From Weissella confusa (lineage in GTDB: Bacteria; Bacillota; Bacilli; Lactobacillales; Lactobacillaceae): a stretch of DNA of 64,000 bases. Positions 16,994 through 24,483 of the stretch are shown here, piece by piece; within the stretch, counting starts at the first letter, position 1, and the number at the start of each line of letters is the position of its first letter. The stretch spans positions 150,167 through 214,166 of the forward strand of contig JQAY01000002.1 of the NCBI GenBank assembly GCA_001436895.1. The letters are read 5' to 3'. The position numbers and the translations under genes are program-made. The notes below the pieces were generated by a model, which saw nothing but the letters and a program-made list of their open reading frames with translations, ran no database searches and was not told where the DNA came from.

Positions 16994-17013
16994 CTTTCCA
17001 CAAGTTATCCACA
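16994..17013 (+). promoter_or_regulatory. Paired DnaA-box-like 9-mers
   Basis: TTATCCACA (17005-17013) is a perfect DnaA box, and CTTTCCACA (16994-17002) is a near match 2 bp away. They lie in the intergenic region before the hydrolase-mprF operon. Chance cannot be excluded. Confidence 0.4.
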
Positions 17014-17060
17014 GGCTTTTTGTGTAAAATAATAAGTATTAACATATCGAGGCATTTTAT

Positions 17061-17771
17061 ATGAAATTGCATACTAAAGATGGTAGCCAAATTGATTATC
17101 AAACATATGGTTCACCTACAAAACCCGCCTTGCTGTTATTACATGGTAACAACGGATCGCAACAGGACTTTAAGGCCTACCTCCCCCTCTTCGCGCATGA
17201 CTTCTATGTCATTACGCAAGATGCGCGTGGTCACGGTCAATCAACTAATAACCAGCTACAACTCAATTACCAGCTACTAGCATCAGATTTGGAAGAATTG
17301 CGTGTCGCGGTTAACATCCCGACATGGAGCATCTTAGGCTATAGCGATGGCGCCAACTTAGCTTTACGTTATACGCTGGATAATCCTACGCACGTTCACG
17401 CATTAGTCTTAAACGCGCCCAACCTAACCATCAATGGATTAACCAAGCCAATCGTCTTGATAGCCAGCTGGGTTGAATGGTTGCTGGGAAAACTAAGAAA
17501 TATCCATCCATTCTTTGAAGCGCGCTGGCAGCAGACTGGGTTGATGTTTAAAACACCTGGCATTTCCAAGCGAGATTTGCAGGCTGTTATGGCGCCAACG
17601 CTTGTTTTAGTTGGCCAATTCGACTTTATCAAGCGACGCCATTCGCTAAACATCGCACACGCTTTGGGTAATGGCACACTCTACGTCGCACCATTCAAAA
17701 CGCATTTATTCATTCAATTTTCGCCGTTGGTTTTCTCAAACATCGTGCGTCAATTTCTTAAGGAGCATTAA
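17061..17771 (+). CDS. Alpha/beta hydrolase, candidate aminoacyl-phosphatidylglycerol hydrolase
   Basis: A 236-residue alpha/beta hydrolase without a signal peptide. LLLLHGNNGSQQDF (about 24-37) holds the oxyanion region, GYSDGANLALRY (about 96-107) holds the nucleophile Ser, FDFI the likely acid and KTHLF the terminal His. It ends 2 bp before mprF and clearly shares its transcript. In Enterococcus faecium a hydrolase (AhyD) encoded beside an aminoacyl-PG synthase removes the amino acid from the lipid. By that context this gene may counterbalance MprF, but the sequence alone shows only a generic hydrolase. Confidence 0.82.
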   Translation: MKLHTKDGSQIDYQTYGSPTKPALLLLHGNNGSQQDFKAYLPLFAHDFYVITQDARGHGQSTNNQLQLNYQLLASDLEELRVAVNIPTWSILGYSDGANLALRYTLDNPTHVHALVLNAPNLTINGLTKPIVLIASWVEWLLGKLRNIHPFFEARWQQTGLMFKTPGISKRDLQAVMAPTLVLVGQFDFIKRRHSLNIAHALGNGTLYVAPFKTHLFIQFSPLVFSNIVRQFLKEH

Positions 17772-17773
17772 TT

Positions 17774-19369
17774 ATGAAATCTAGTTTTCTAAATTTCAGG
17801 CGAATCTTCATTATCGGCGTCGCATTCGTCGCATTGTTCGAACTGGGGGCATTGGTCAAACACATTCCGCCCGAAAGCATCCTCGCCATTTTGGCAGAAT
17901 TGCCAATCAGCCTAACTATCAGCATCTTTTTGATTGGTTTAGTCGCCGCTAGCACCGGCGTCTTGTCAGACTGGGTTCTACGCAAAATTTTCCAGGATAA
18001 CGATGCGGATAACGCACCTAAAGGTCGCAAGTTTTGGTTTGAAAGTTGGACAATCGCCAACTTAAACAATGCATTCGGTATTGGTGATGTGGTCATGAGC
18101 TGGTTACGCGGCCGCGTGTTTAACAGCCGTTCCATTCAAGACTCAGCCACAATCCGCCAGCACTGGTGGCAAGGTACATTCGGCTTGGGCATCGCCAGCT
18201 TGTTGAGTTTCGGTGCGACGCTTATTTTCTGGCCCAAAGCACCCGTTGCTGATTACTCATTTATTTTGTTAGTTGGTATGTTGCTACCATTCATTGGCGT
18301 TGCGGTCACAATTCGCAATTGGAAATCACTTGCATTCCCAGTTACGAAGCGCAGATTCACACAGACAGTCGGTGCTTCATTAGTTGAATGGCTTGGTAGC
18401 ACCGTTGCATTCCTAGCATTCGGCGCCGTGATGCACCTGCCAACGCCTTTACTTGAGCTCGTGCCATTATTTATTGCCGCTCGCATCATCGGCCTCATTA
18501 CGCTAGTTCCTGGTGGATACGGCACATTCGATATCTTCATTTTCTTCGGACTACAACATCTTGGCATCGACTCAGCAGTCGCATTCCTATGGATTATGTT
18601 CTACCGTTTGGCATACACCGCAATTCCCGGCATCATCGCCGTAATTGCAGCCATCAGCAGTGCCCTAGTTAATTTGAATACGTCATTCCGCGGTGTACCA
18701 AGAGTCATCGCCGGATCAATCATTCAAAAAGTCGATGCCGTCTTACTCTACTTGATGGGTATCGCAATGATTTTGGTCGGTGCGCTTCCTGGCACACTGG
18801 AATCAATCACATTCTTACAACGCTTCAGCCCTTGGACGAGCAACTTCCTAACACAGGTGCCCAACATCTTCTTAGGGTTCATGCTAATCATGGCTGGACG
18901 TGGTATCGCTAGCAAAGTAAAGCGTGCCTACGTACCGACACTAATTTTGCTAGCCATCACATTTGTCTACGTCTTTCTTTCAAGCAGTTACACCACACCA
19001 GTCATTCTGGTGGGCGCCTTATTCCTAGCCACATTGTTCATCAAGCCACGTTTAACACGTGAGCAGCTTGTGTACAGTTGGGAATCTCGTCTAATCGACG
19101 GCGCCATTTACAGTATTTTGTTTATCGCGTATCTACTGATTGGACTGGCCAACTTGCCAGTTGTGTCAGCGCACTTCCACTTCCGTTCTATAGGGCTGTT
19201 GTTGTTACCATCATTCCATTGGTGGGTAATCGGCTTCCTAACAATCGTCGCTGTGAGTCTTGGGGTATTGGGCTTTATCGCCTACTTACAAGGCAAGCAC
19301 GAATTACTTGGTGAAGCGCTTGATGAAGAACGTGTTGAAAAGGTGCTCGCAATCGGCGACAACCACTAA
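17774..19369 (+). CDS. mprF: MprF N-terminal part: lipid flippase domain (gene interrupted)
   Basis: 531 residues with about 13 membrane helices, corresponding to the N-terminal flippase half of the phosphatidylglycerol lysyltransferase/flippase MprF. FNNAFGIGD-like sequence (LNNAFGIGDVVMSWLRGR at about 96-113) and LVPGGYGTFDIFIFFG near 245-260 are typical. AAGGAG precedes the ATG. The frame ends at TAA 19367-19369, exactly where intact MprF continues into the synthase domain, and the downstream half follows in the same frame. Together the two parts plus two codons make about 842 residues, the usual full length. The membrane part alone could not aminoacylate lipid. Confidence 0.88.
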   Translation: MKSSFLNFRRIFIIGVAFVALFELGALVKHIPPESILAILAELPISLTISIFLIGLVAASTGVLSDWVLRKIFQDNDADNAPKGRKFWFESWTIANLNNAFGIGDVVMSWLRGRVFNSRSIQDSATIRQHWWQGTFGLGIASLLSFGATLIFWPKAPVADYSFILLVGMLLPFIGVAVTIRNWKSLAFPVTKRRFTQTVGASLVEWLGSTVAFLAFGAVMHLPTPLLELVPLFIAARIIGLITLVPGGYGTFDIFIFFGLQHLGIDSAVAFLWIMFYRLAYTAIPGIIAVIAAISSALVNLNTSFRGVPRVIAGSIIQKVDAVLLYLMGIAMILVGALPGTLESITFLQRFSPWTSNFLTQVPNIFLGFMLIMAGRGIASKVKRAYVPTLILLAITFVYVFLSSSYTTPVILVGALFLATLFIKPRLTREQLVYSWESRLIDGAIYSILFIAYLLIGLANLPVVSAHFHFRSIGLLLLPSFHWWVIGFLTIVAVSLGVLGFIAYLQGKHELLGEALDEERVEKVLAIGDNH

Positions 19370-19375
19370 ACAAAC

Positions 19376-20305
19376 TTGATTTTCTTAGGCGACAAGCGTC
19401 TCTTCTACTACCAACCTGAGGAAGGTGCTGAAGATTCCGTCGCTATTCAATTCCGTCTCATCAACAACAAAGCCGCCGTCATGAGTGATCCATTTGGTAA
19501 CGCGAATGACTTCAAAGCTGCTATGAGCGCCTTCATCACCGAAGCCGACCGCCTTGGTTACATGCCAATTTTCTATGAGGTCTCAGAACAAATTGCCATG
19601 ATCGCCCACGAGTTCGGTTATAACTTCATGAAGCTTGGTGAAGAAGCTCGCGTTGATACCGTAAACTTCAAAACGGCCGGTAAGAAGTTCGCGAATATCC
19701 GTAGTGAAATCAACCAGGCAGCCGCCGCCGGCTTTGAATATGAAGTTTTGCAACCACCATTCGGCCCTGCGCTAATGAACGAGTTGCGCACTATTTCAAA
19801 CGAATGGTTGAACGGCCGTGAAGAAAAAGGTTATTCATTGGGATTCTTCGATGATCATTACCTCCAACGTGACGGCATTGGCGTTTTAAAGGCTCCTGAC
19901 GGCCATATCGTCGCCTTCGCAACCTTGGTTACGTCACACACGGAAAATCAAATGACCGTCGATCTCATGCGTTTCACGAAGGAATCGCCAAACGGCACGA
20001 TGGACGTACTGTTTGTTAAGACTTTCGAATATGCTCGCGATGCCGGTTATCAAACATTCAATCTTGGGATGTCACCGCTAGCCAACGTTGGCTTGTACCA
20101 ACACAGTTTCATCCGCGAACGTATCGCCAACCTCATTTTCCAATTTGGTTCTGCGATTTATTCATTCGAAGGTTTGCGCCACTATAAGCGTAAGTTCGCC
20201 AGTGATTGGCAACCTTACTACATTGCTTATTCAAACCACTCAAACATCATCTTCGTCATGATTGCCTTGTTGCTGATTGATAACCCTGGTGTTGAATTGG
20301 ATTAA
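19376..20305 (+). CDS. mprF: MprF C-terminal part: aminoacyl-PG synthase domain (in frame after a stop)
   Basis: 309 residues equal to the C-terminal GNAT-like catalytic domain of MprF, which transfers an amino acid from charged tRNA to phosphatidylglycerol. LIFLGDKRLFYY at the join, the VMSDPFGN region, SNEWLNGREEKGYSLGFFD and LGMSPLANVG are family hallmarks. It is in the same frame as the upstream part, only the codons TAA ACA AAC lying between. The only start available at the join is TTG at 19376, with no clear ribosome site, so expression would need reinitiation or stop-codon readthrough. Coding quality shows no further decay, which suggests a recent lesion, tolerated splitting, or a base error. 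Confidence 0.85.
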   Translation: MIFLGDKRLFYYQPEEGAEDSVAIQFRLINNKAAVMSDPFGNANDFKAAMSAFITEADRLGYMPIFYEVSEQIAMIAHEFGYNFMKLGEEARVDTVNFKTAGKKFANIRSEINQAAAAGFEYEVLQPPFGPALMNELRTISNEWLNGREEKGYSLGFFDDHYLQRDGIGVLKAPDGHIVAFATLVTSHTENQMTVDLMRFTKESPNGTMDVLFVKTFEYARDAGYQTFNLGMSPLANVGLYQHSFIRERIANLIFQFGSAIYSFEGLRHYKRKFASDWQPYYIAYSNHSNIIFVMIALLLIDNPGVELD

Positions 20306-20308
20306 CAC

Positions 20309-20347
20309 AAAAAGCTGCCCGCTCTCAAATTGAGAGCGGGCAGCTTT
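20309..20347. terminator. Terminator between mprF and menA
   Basis: AAAAGCTGCCCGCTCTCAA pairs with its complement around a very short loop, with A/T runs on both sides. Confidence 0.9.
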
Positions 20348-20365
20348 TTCGCATTGTTCAAAATA

Positions 20366-21259
20366 TTAAATAAATAGCGCAACAACCAAACCAATTGCCA
20401 AGGTCAATGAGATGACCACCGCATTCTTAATTGCTTGCGGAAAGTTTGGCTTAATTGGGTTCGCTTGAAAGGCTTTCGTATTCTTCATAACGATTGGGAA
20501 TGAGAACAACGTAATCAATGCCGGCCATGGCAAAATACGCAAAATAACTGCCAAAATCAACACGATATAGCCAGCCAAATAAATCCAGCCGAACACCTTA
20601 ACGGCTCGTTCCTTGCCGAGGTACCAAACCAATGTGTGACGATTCTCAGCCAAGTCTTCCTCGTAGTCACCGATGTTATTGGCCAACATGATGTCACCAA
20701 TTGCGAACCAAGAAATGGCTGATGCAACGATAGCGTGTAACACCAATTCAGTCGTAAACGTTGGGGCAACGTTTACGTAGGTTGCACTTAGGAAAATCAA
20801 ATATCCCATCGTCAAACCAGATGCCAATTCACCAAAAGGAGTACGTGACAATGGCAACGGCGTACCCGCATACCAGTATGCAACAGCGAAGCCAATTAAG
20901 CCCATCACCAACAATGGTATACCCGTCTGTGAAACCAACCAGAGACCCCCGACGGCAACAATCAAAACCAACGCAATCAGCGTCGTCCATCCTTGACGTG
21001 GCGTAATGCCCCCTGACCCAACAATGTTGTTCACACCGTTCTTCCATTCCTCACTTGTGGCCGACTTAAAGTCCTGCAAATTGTTCCAAACATTCACTGC
21101 CATCTGCAAGGCAAATGCGACGATCACAAACACAATCGCTAGCACTGCATTCATATGTTGATAAGTAATCGCCGCGTATAAGTTACCCAACACCAACGGC
21201 AATACGCTTGCAACCAAAGATTGAATTTCAACGAATTTCAACCATGTTTTCAAAGTCAT
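20366..21259 (-). CDS. menA: 1,4-dihydroxy-2-naphthoate prenyltransferase family (MenA/UbiA)
   Basis: A 297-residue UbiA-superfamily membrane prenyltransferase with eight or nine helices. The first Asp-rich prenyl-diphosphate site is NVWNNLQDFKSAT at about 63-75 and the second is NNIGDYEEDLAENRHT at about 193-208. It fits the menaquinone enzyme MenA, which attaches the polyprenyl tail to dihydroxynaphthoate. No other menaquinone genes are nearby, so it may serve respiration fed by exogenous precursors, as in several lactic acid bacteria. The ATG at 21259 has GGAGG 9 nt upstream. Confidence 0.85.
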   Translation of the reverse strand: MTLKTWLKFVEIQSLVASVLPLVLGNLYAAITYQHMNAVLAIVFVIVAFALQMAVNVWNNLQDFKSATSEEWKNGVNNIVGSGGITPRQGWTTLIALVLIVAVGGLWLVSQTGIPLLVMGLIGFAVAYWYAGTPLPLSRTPFGELASGLTMGYLIFLSATYVNVAPTFTTELVLHAIVASAISWFAIGDIMLANNIGDYEEDLAENRHTLVWYLGKERAVKVFGWIYLAGYIVLILAVILRILPWPALITLFSFPIVMKNTKAFQANPIKPNFPQAIKNAVVISLTLAIGLVVALFI

Positions 21260-21334
21260 TCTCAAAAACCTCCAAAAAGTTTTTCCGACAATTCAGCTTA
21301 CCCGAAGTACCCGCTGTAAGCAAGAAATATTGAG

Positions 21335-21343
21335 TTATCCACA
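21335..21343 (+). promoter_or_regulatory. DnaA-box-like 9-mer
   Basis: TTATCCACA in the context AGTTATCCACAGG, which is identical over 13 bases to the site at 17003-17015. Confidence 0.35.
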
Positions 21344-21758
21344 GGTGTGGGGTAGGGGAAATGACGTCTTAATAACTTCATTGTATAATGCAATTTCGCC
21401 AAACGAGGGCGCTAAAGGCAGAGTTTACACGTGTTACACGTTACATCTGTTGAACGGGGCGTTCAGTTAAAAATGTAAAGGATTTTCACGTTTTTACACC
21501 ACCAAGACGGCGTTTTTACATGCATATCCAGTATGCATTTATATGCAAAAACATGTATGTAGTTTATGCATTCGGTTGCATATTAGGAATCGTCAGGACG
21601 ACAAATTCCGACGGTACCACACGTCCAAAATCACCGACATTTGCAACCGTGAATCTAAAGAAACGCAACTCATCCCCATCAAAAAACAAACAAACTACAA
21701 CCCAAAATCCACCCCAATCAGCCATCAAAACAACACCCCAGTAAATACAAAAAAGCGA

Positions 21759-21803
21759 CAAAAAAGACGTCAATCCACACCACAAAAGCGGTGGATCAAC
21801 GTC
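21759..21803 (-). terminator. Terminator of the acylphosphatase gene
   Basis: On the minus strand GACGTTGATCCAC pairs with GTGGATTGACGTC (a short inner stem tops the hairpin), followed by six T's. Confidence 0.8.
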
Positions 21804-21875
21804 AAGCTCAACTGCTAAATTTCAACTAATAAAACGGCCGATTCTCAATTTAAAAACATAGATTGGTATACGTCA

Positions 21876-22151
21876 CTAAATCGCCTTAAAAATTCGTCGT
21901 TCTGGCGATACAGTAATCGCCTCAGATGTGACCGAATCAACCCGACCATAAGGTGAAGGTGACACACTCACCCCATTCACGAAGTCCTTCATTGCCATCT
22001 CATCACCCTGCGCTTCGATTCGAACAGAGCCGTCCGAGGCATTCCAAACCACACCTGTAACACCCAAGCGATCAGCCAATATCTTCGTGAAATAACGAAA
22101 GCCGACCCCTTGAACACGCCCTGTCACTACGATGCTTTTTGCTTCTACCAT
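21876..22151 (-). CDS. acyP: Acylphosphatase
   Basis: 91 residues, the usual size for this enzyme, which hydrolyses acylphosphates. The active-site signature VTGRVQGVGFRYF contains the catalytic Arg, and VVWNASDGSVRIEAQGD contains the catalytic Asn. The ATG at 22151 has GGGGAAAGG just upstream; the longer frame would start inside the terminator of the neighbouring gene. Confidence 0.93.
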   Translation of the reverse strand: MVEAKSIVVTGRVQGVGFRYFTKILADRLGVTGVVWNASDGSVRIEAQGDEMAMKDFVNGVSVSPSPYGRVDSVTSEAITVSPERRIFKAI

Positions 22152-22166
22152 AGCCTTTCCCCTATC

Positions 22167-22202
22167 AAAAAAGTCCCATGGATAATGGTTATCCATGGGA
22201 CT
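22167..22202 (-). terminator. Terminator of the amino-acid binding-protein gene
   Basis: AGTCCCATGGATA pairs with TATCCATGGGACT around a 4-nt loop, then six T's on the minus strand. Confidence 0.9.
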
Positions 22203-22213
22203 ATTATAGCGTT

Positions 22214-23014
22214 TTACTTCTTCTCAGTGGTCAAATCAGAACCGAAGTACTTCACTGACAACTTCTTCATCGTGCCATCCTTTTGCAAAGACTTCTCTGC
22301 CTTTGTAATTTGAGCGGCCAACTTCTTATCCTTCTTGTCGAGCATAGGTGCGGCAGTCGTCTCACCCAAAGCCTTCGTTACCTTAGCTTGCAAGTCCGTC
22401 TTTGGGTGGGCCTTCTTGTAAACGCCCCATGAATCTTGTGAGTTCAACGTCACATCAGCCTTACCTGAATCAACCAAGTCCAAAGCTTCTGCAAAACCAG
22501 GTGCTGACACAATCGTTGCCCCAGCCTTAGTAGCAGCTTGACCAAAATCAGATGATGACGTTTGTGCCGCCTTCTTACCCTTCAAGTCGCTGTAATCCTT
22601 AATCTTTGAACCCTTCTTCGTAATCATCACTGACTCAGTGAACAAGTATTCTTGCGCAAATGCGTAAGCCTTCTTACGTTCTGGTGTGATTGACATGTCG
22701 TTAAACACAACGTCGTACTTCTTAGCATCCAAACCGGCTACCAATGAGTCAAACTTGGTTTGTACAAACACAGGCTTCAACTTCATCTTCTTAGCAACAG
22801 CCTTAACCAATTCAACTTCGAATCCAGTCAACTTACCTGAATCACTACGGTATGAGAAAGGTGCGTACGTACCTTCCAAACCAACAGTCAACTTGCCCTT
22901 AGTCTTCAATTCGCTCTTATATGATGCTGCTGAAACAGTCGTTGCTGATGCAACAACCCCACCAATCATACCTGCTGCAACCAATGCAACGGACGTCTTC
23001 ATAATCTTGTTCAT
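22214..23014 (-). CDS. Polar amino-acid ABC transporter substrate-binding protein
   Basis: 266 residues of the SBP family 3 fold. A Sec signal peptide (about 1-29, ending VSAA) lacks a lipobox Cys, so membrane anchoring is not evident. GLEGTYAPFSYRSDSGKLTGFEVELVKAV (split here into GLEGTYAPF and KLTGFEVEL) and VVFNDMSITPERKKAYAF are typical of cystine and polar amino-acid binders. It is a paralogue of the frameshifted protein at 23288-24104. The permease and ATPase genes lie divergently at 24484-25932. GAGGG lies 8 nt before the ATG. Confidence 0.88.
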   Translation of the reverse strand: MNKIMKTSVALVAAGMIGGVVASATTVSAASYKSELKTKGKLTVGLEGTYAPFSYRSDSGKLTGFEVELVKAVAKKMKLKPVFVQTKFDSLVAGLDAKKYDVVFNDMSITPERKKAYAFAQEYLFTESVMITKKGSKIKDYSDLKGKKAAQTSSSDFGQAATKAGATIVSAPGFAEALDLVDSGKADVTLNSQDSWGVYKKAHPKTDLQAKVTKALGETTAAPMLDKKDKKLAAQITKAEKSLQKDGTMKKLSVKYFGSDLTTEKK

Positions 23015-23028
23015 TTTTATACCCTCGC

Positions 23029-23151
23029 CTACATAGCTGTATTTATCATCAGTGTTGATCCCAAGCTAAACGCAACAAACATTACGCTTAACGCAATGTT
23101 TATACGCATAACCCAGTAGCGCCTACGATAATTTATTGACGAAACCATCAT
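23029..23151 (-). CDS. Small membrane peptide upstream of the binding-protein gene
   Basis: A 40-codon frame starting MMVSSINYRRRYWV, with a basic N-terminus and one hydrophobic segment (about 16-36). GAGGAAGTG precedes the first ATG by about 9-12 nt. It ends 14 nt before the binding-protein start, inside the same transcript. No homologue is recognised. It could be a real small membrane protein, a translation-coupling leader, or a chance frame. Confidence 0.45.
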   Translation of the reverse strand: MMVSSINYRRRYWVMRINIALSVMFVAFSLGSTLMINTAM

Positions 23152-23219
23152 ATCGTTTCACTTCCTCAACTCTTATTCTGTTGAGTGAGTATATGCGCGT
23201 CTATTTGTTAACGCAAACG

Positions 23220-23267
23220 AAAAAGGAATCGTTCCGGTTACTTTCAAATAATAACCAAAACGATCCC
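23220..23267 (-). terminator. Terminator of the second binding-protein gene
   Basis: On the minus strand GGATCGTT and GGTTA pair with TAACC and GAACGATTCC, followed by TTTTT. Confidence 0.8.
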
Positions 23268-23287
23268 TAAATTGCAAATGCTAAATC

Positions 23288-24104
23288 TTACTTGGCTGGA
23301 TTGCTGTAGTCAGCATCCAAGTACTTTTCTGAAATTTTCTTCATGACACCATCCTTACGAAGCTCGTGTTCAGCCTTCGTAACGGCCTTATCAAGGGCAA
23401 CGGACTTCTTATTCATCATAGGTGCCGCCCCAGTTACAGGCATGTACTTTGATGGTGAAGGGATAGCAATCAAATCAGTATCAGGGTGCGCCTTCTTGTA
23501 AACTCCCCAGGCCGCTGCATCATTCAACGTTGCGTCTGCATGCCCGTTTTCAACCGTGGCAACCGCTTCAGCAAATCCTGGTACAGCAACATTTGTAGAT
23601 CCTAGCTTCTCGGCGTACTTCACATAGTTACCAATTGCTGACTGAGCAGTCTTCTTGCCCTTAATATCAGTAACTTGCTTGATACCTGAATCCTTCTTAG
23701 TGACGACAACTCCCCCAGTATAAATGTACTTCGCACCATAGCGGAATACCTTCATACGTGCTGGCGACACAGCCATATCATTCAAGATAATATCGTATTT
23801 GTGGTCTTGTAGACCTGCAACCAGTGAATCCCACTTCGTTGGTACAAAGACGACCTTGATTCCCATCTTCTTACCAATTTCCTTGGCCATATCCACATCA
23901 ATTCCTGTTAGATCACCTGAATCGGTACGGTATGAATATGGTGCATACGTACCCTCCAAACCAACAGTTAGTTGATCCTTGTGTAGAAGGCCGAGGTTCT
24001 TAGTAGAATCCGCATTAGCGGTTACACACCCCGGCGCTCAACAATGTTCCTGCGGCAAATACCGCTGCGACTAGCTTAATTCCCTTAAAGCTGTGCTTTT
24101 GCAT
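23288..24104 (-). pseudogene. Second amino-acid binding protein, frameshifted in the signal peptide
   Basis: A family-3 substrate-binding protein whose frame is broken. From the ATG at 24104 (AGGGCG upstream, promoter at 24140-24169) the first 29 codons read MQKHSFKGIKLVAAVFAAG and on to a stop. The rest (GLEGTYAPYSYRTDSGDLTG onward, about 225 codons) is intact in another frame. Removing one base near 24025-24033 would give SAGVVTANADSTKNLG, a normal signal-peptidase site, followed by the mature protein. The body is otherwise undamaged and ends with a proper terminator, so the shift is recent or a sequence error. Confidence 0.85.
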
Positions 24105-24139
24105 AATTATCTTACGCCCTTTCAAAAAGTATGTTGCAT

Positions 24140-24169
24140 AGCATAAACCCACTTTGCCATGGTTGTCAA
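24140..24169 (-). promoter_or_regulatory. Promoter of the frameshifted binding-protein gene
   Basis: On the minus strand TTGACA (24164-24169), 18-bp spacer, TATGCT (24140-24145). Confidence 0.65.
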
Positions 24170-24223
24170 ATACCTTTTTAATGTTTATTTAATTCAGCAT
24201 CGAGAAATTTTATCCTAAAACGC

Positions 24224-24252
24224 TTGCATTTAGTCAGTGATGTCTCTAGAAT
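24224..24252 (+). promoter_or_regulatory. Promoter of the leader/permease/ATPase operon
   Basis: TTGCAT (24224-24229), 17-bp spacer, TAGAAT (24247-24252). It predicts a leader of about 225 nt before the permease. Confidence 0.6.
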
Positions 24253-24298
24253 GAAACACAGCTATTACAAATCAAAAAAGACGGAAGGAAAGTTAACC

Positions 24299-24361
24299 AT
24301 GATGACGATCAACACACAAATTACTGTTGCTTGCATCAGCCTAGCGCGCTACTCGCGGTAG
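24299..24361 (+). CDS. Leader peptide of the amino-acid ABC transporter attenuator
   Basis: A 20-codon frame, MMTINTQITVACISLARYSR, with a strong ribosome site (GGAAGGAAAG) 6 nt upstream. Its 3' third encodes one strand of the antiterminator (24340-24350). The single Cys codon TGC is at 24332-24334, just before that strand. A ribosome waiting there would leave at least GCGCGCT free, while one at the stop codon would cover it. This fits cysteine sensing for a cystine importer, but the assignment of the sensed amino acid is inference from one codon. Confidence 0.6.
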   Translation: MMTINTQITVACISLARYSR

Positions 24362-24456
24362 GTCGTTTTGGTGAACTTATCATTCCGATGAACCGTTAAG
24401 AAGAGCGCGCTAGGCCTTTCCTGTGTCACACAGAAACTGTCGGCGCGCTCTTTTTT
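24340..24456 (+). promoter_or_regulatory. Attenuator: competing antiterminator and terminator hairpins
   Basis: CCTAGCGCGCT (24340-24350, in the leader frame) is an 11-bp perfect complement of AGCGCGCTAGG (24404-24414). The overlapping AAGAGCGCGC (24401-24410) is a 10-bp perfect complement of GCGCGCTCTT (24443-24452), which runs into TTTTTT and so forms a terminator. An extra CTGTG/CACAG hairpin (24421-24433) sits in the terminator loop. The two main helices cannot coexist. The permease starts 30 nt after the terminator. Confidence 0.8.
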
Positions 24457-24483
24457 GCGCTCATCCTCAGAAAGGGAATCTTC

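Larger units (their letters stand above)
21266..21875. other. 610-bp region without a convincing gene
   Basis: It holds a DnaA-box 9-mer (21335-21343), a plus-strand -10 box TATAAT (21384-21389) with weak -35, a small TGAACG/CGTTCA hairpin (21450-21466), two direct copies of CGTTTTTACA (21489 and 21511), a cluster of TGCATA/TATGCA inverted elements (21518-21580) and a stretch at 21655-21765 almost free of G and T on the plus strand. Several short frames are open here but none has a ribosome site, a plausible composition or a recognisable product. The terminator of the acylphosphatase gene lies at its right end. Confidence 0.5.

Noticed and set aside
21425..21446. CACGTG in the orphan region as a parS site
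   Set aside because: Flanks (TTTACACGTGTTAC) do not match the TGTTNC/GNAACA arms.
21564..21785. A minus-strand frame in the orphan region that looks hydrophobic
   Set aside because: It starts inside the stem of a terminator, and the hydrophobicity follows from the G/T-rich strand.
21520..21818. Two overlapping short plus-strand frames in the orphan region
   Set aside because: No ribosome site, extreme Asn/Thr/Gln/Lys/Pro composition caused by the A/C-rich DNA, and they run into the acylphosphatase terminator.
22018..22036. A GGTTCGAATCC-like stretch suggesting a tRNA
   Set aside because: It lies within the acylphosphatase coding sequence and no cloverleaf can be built around it.
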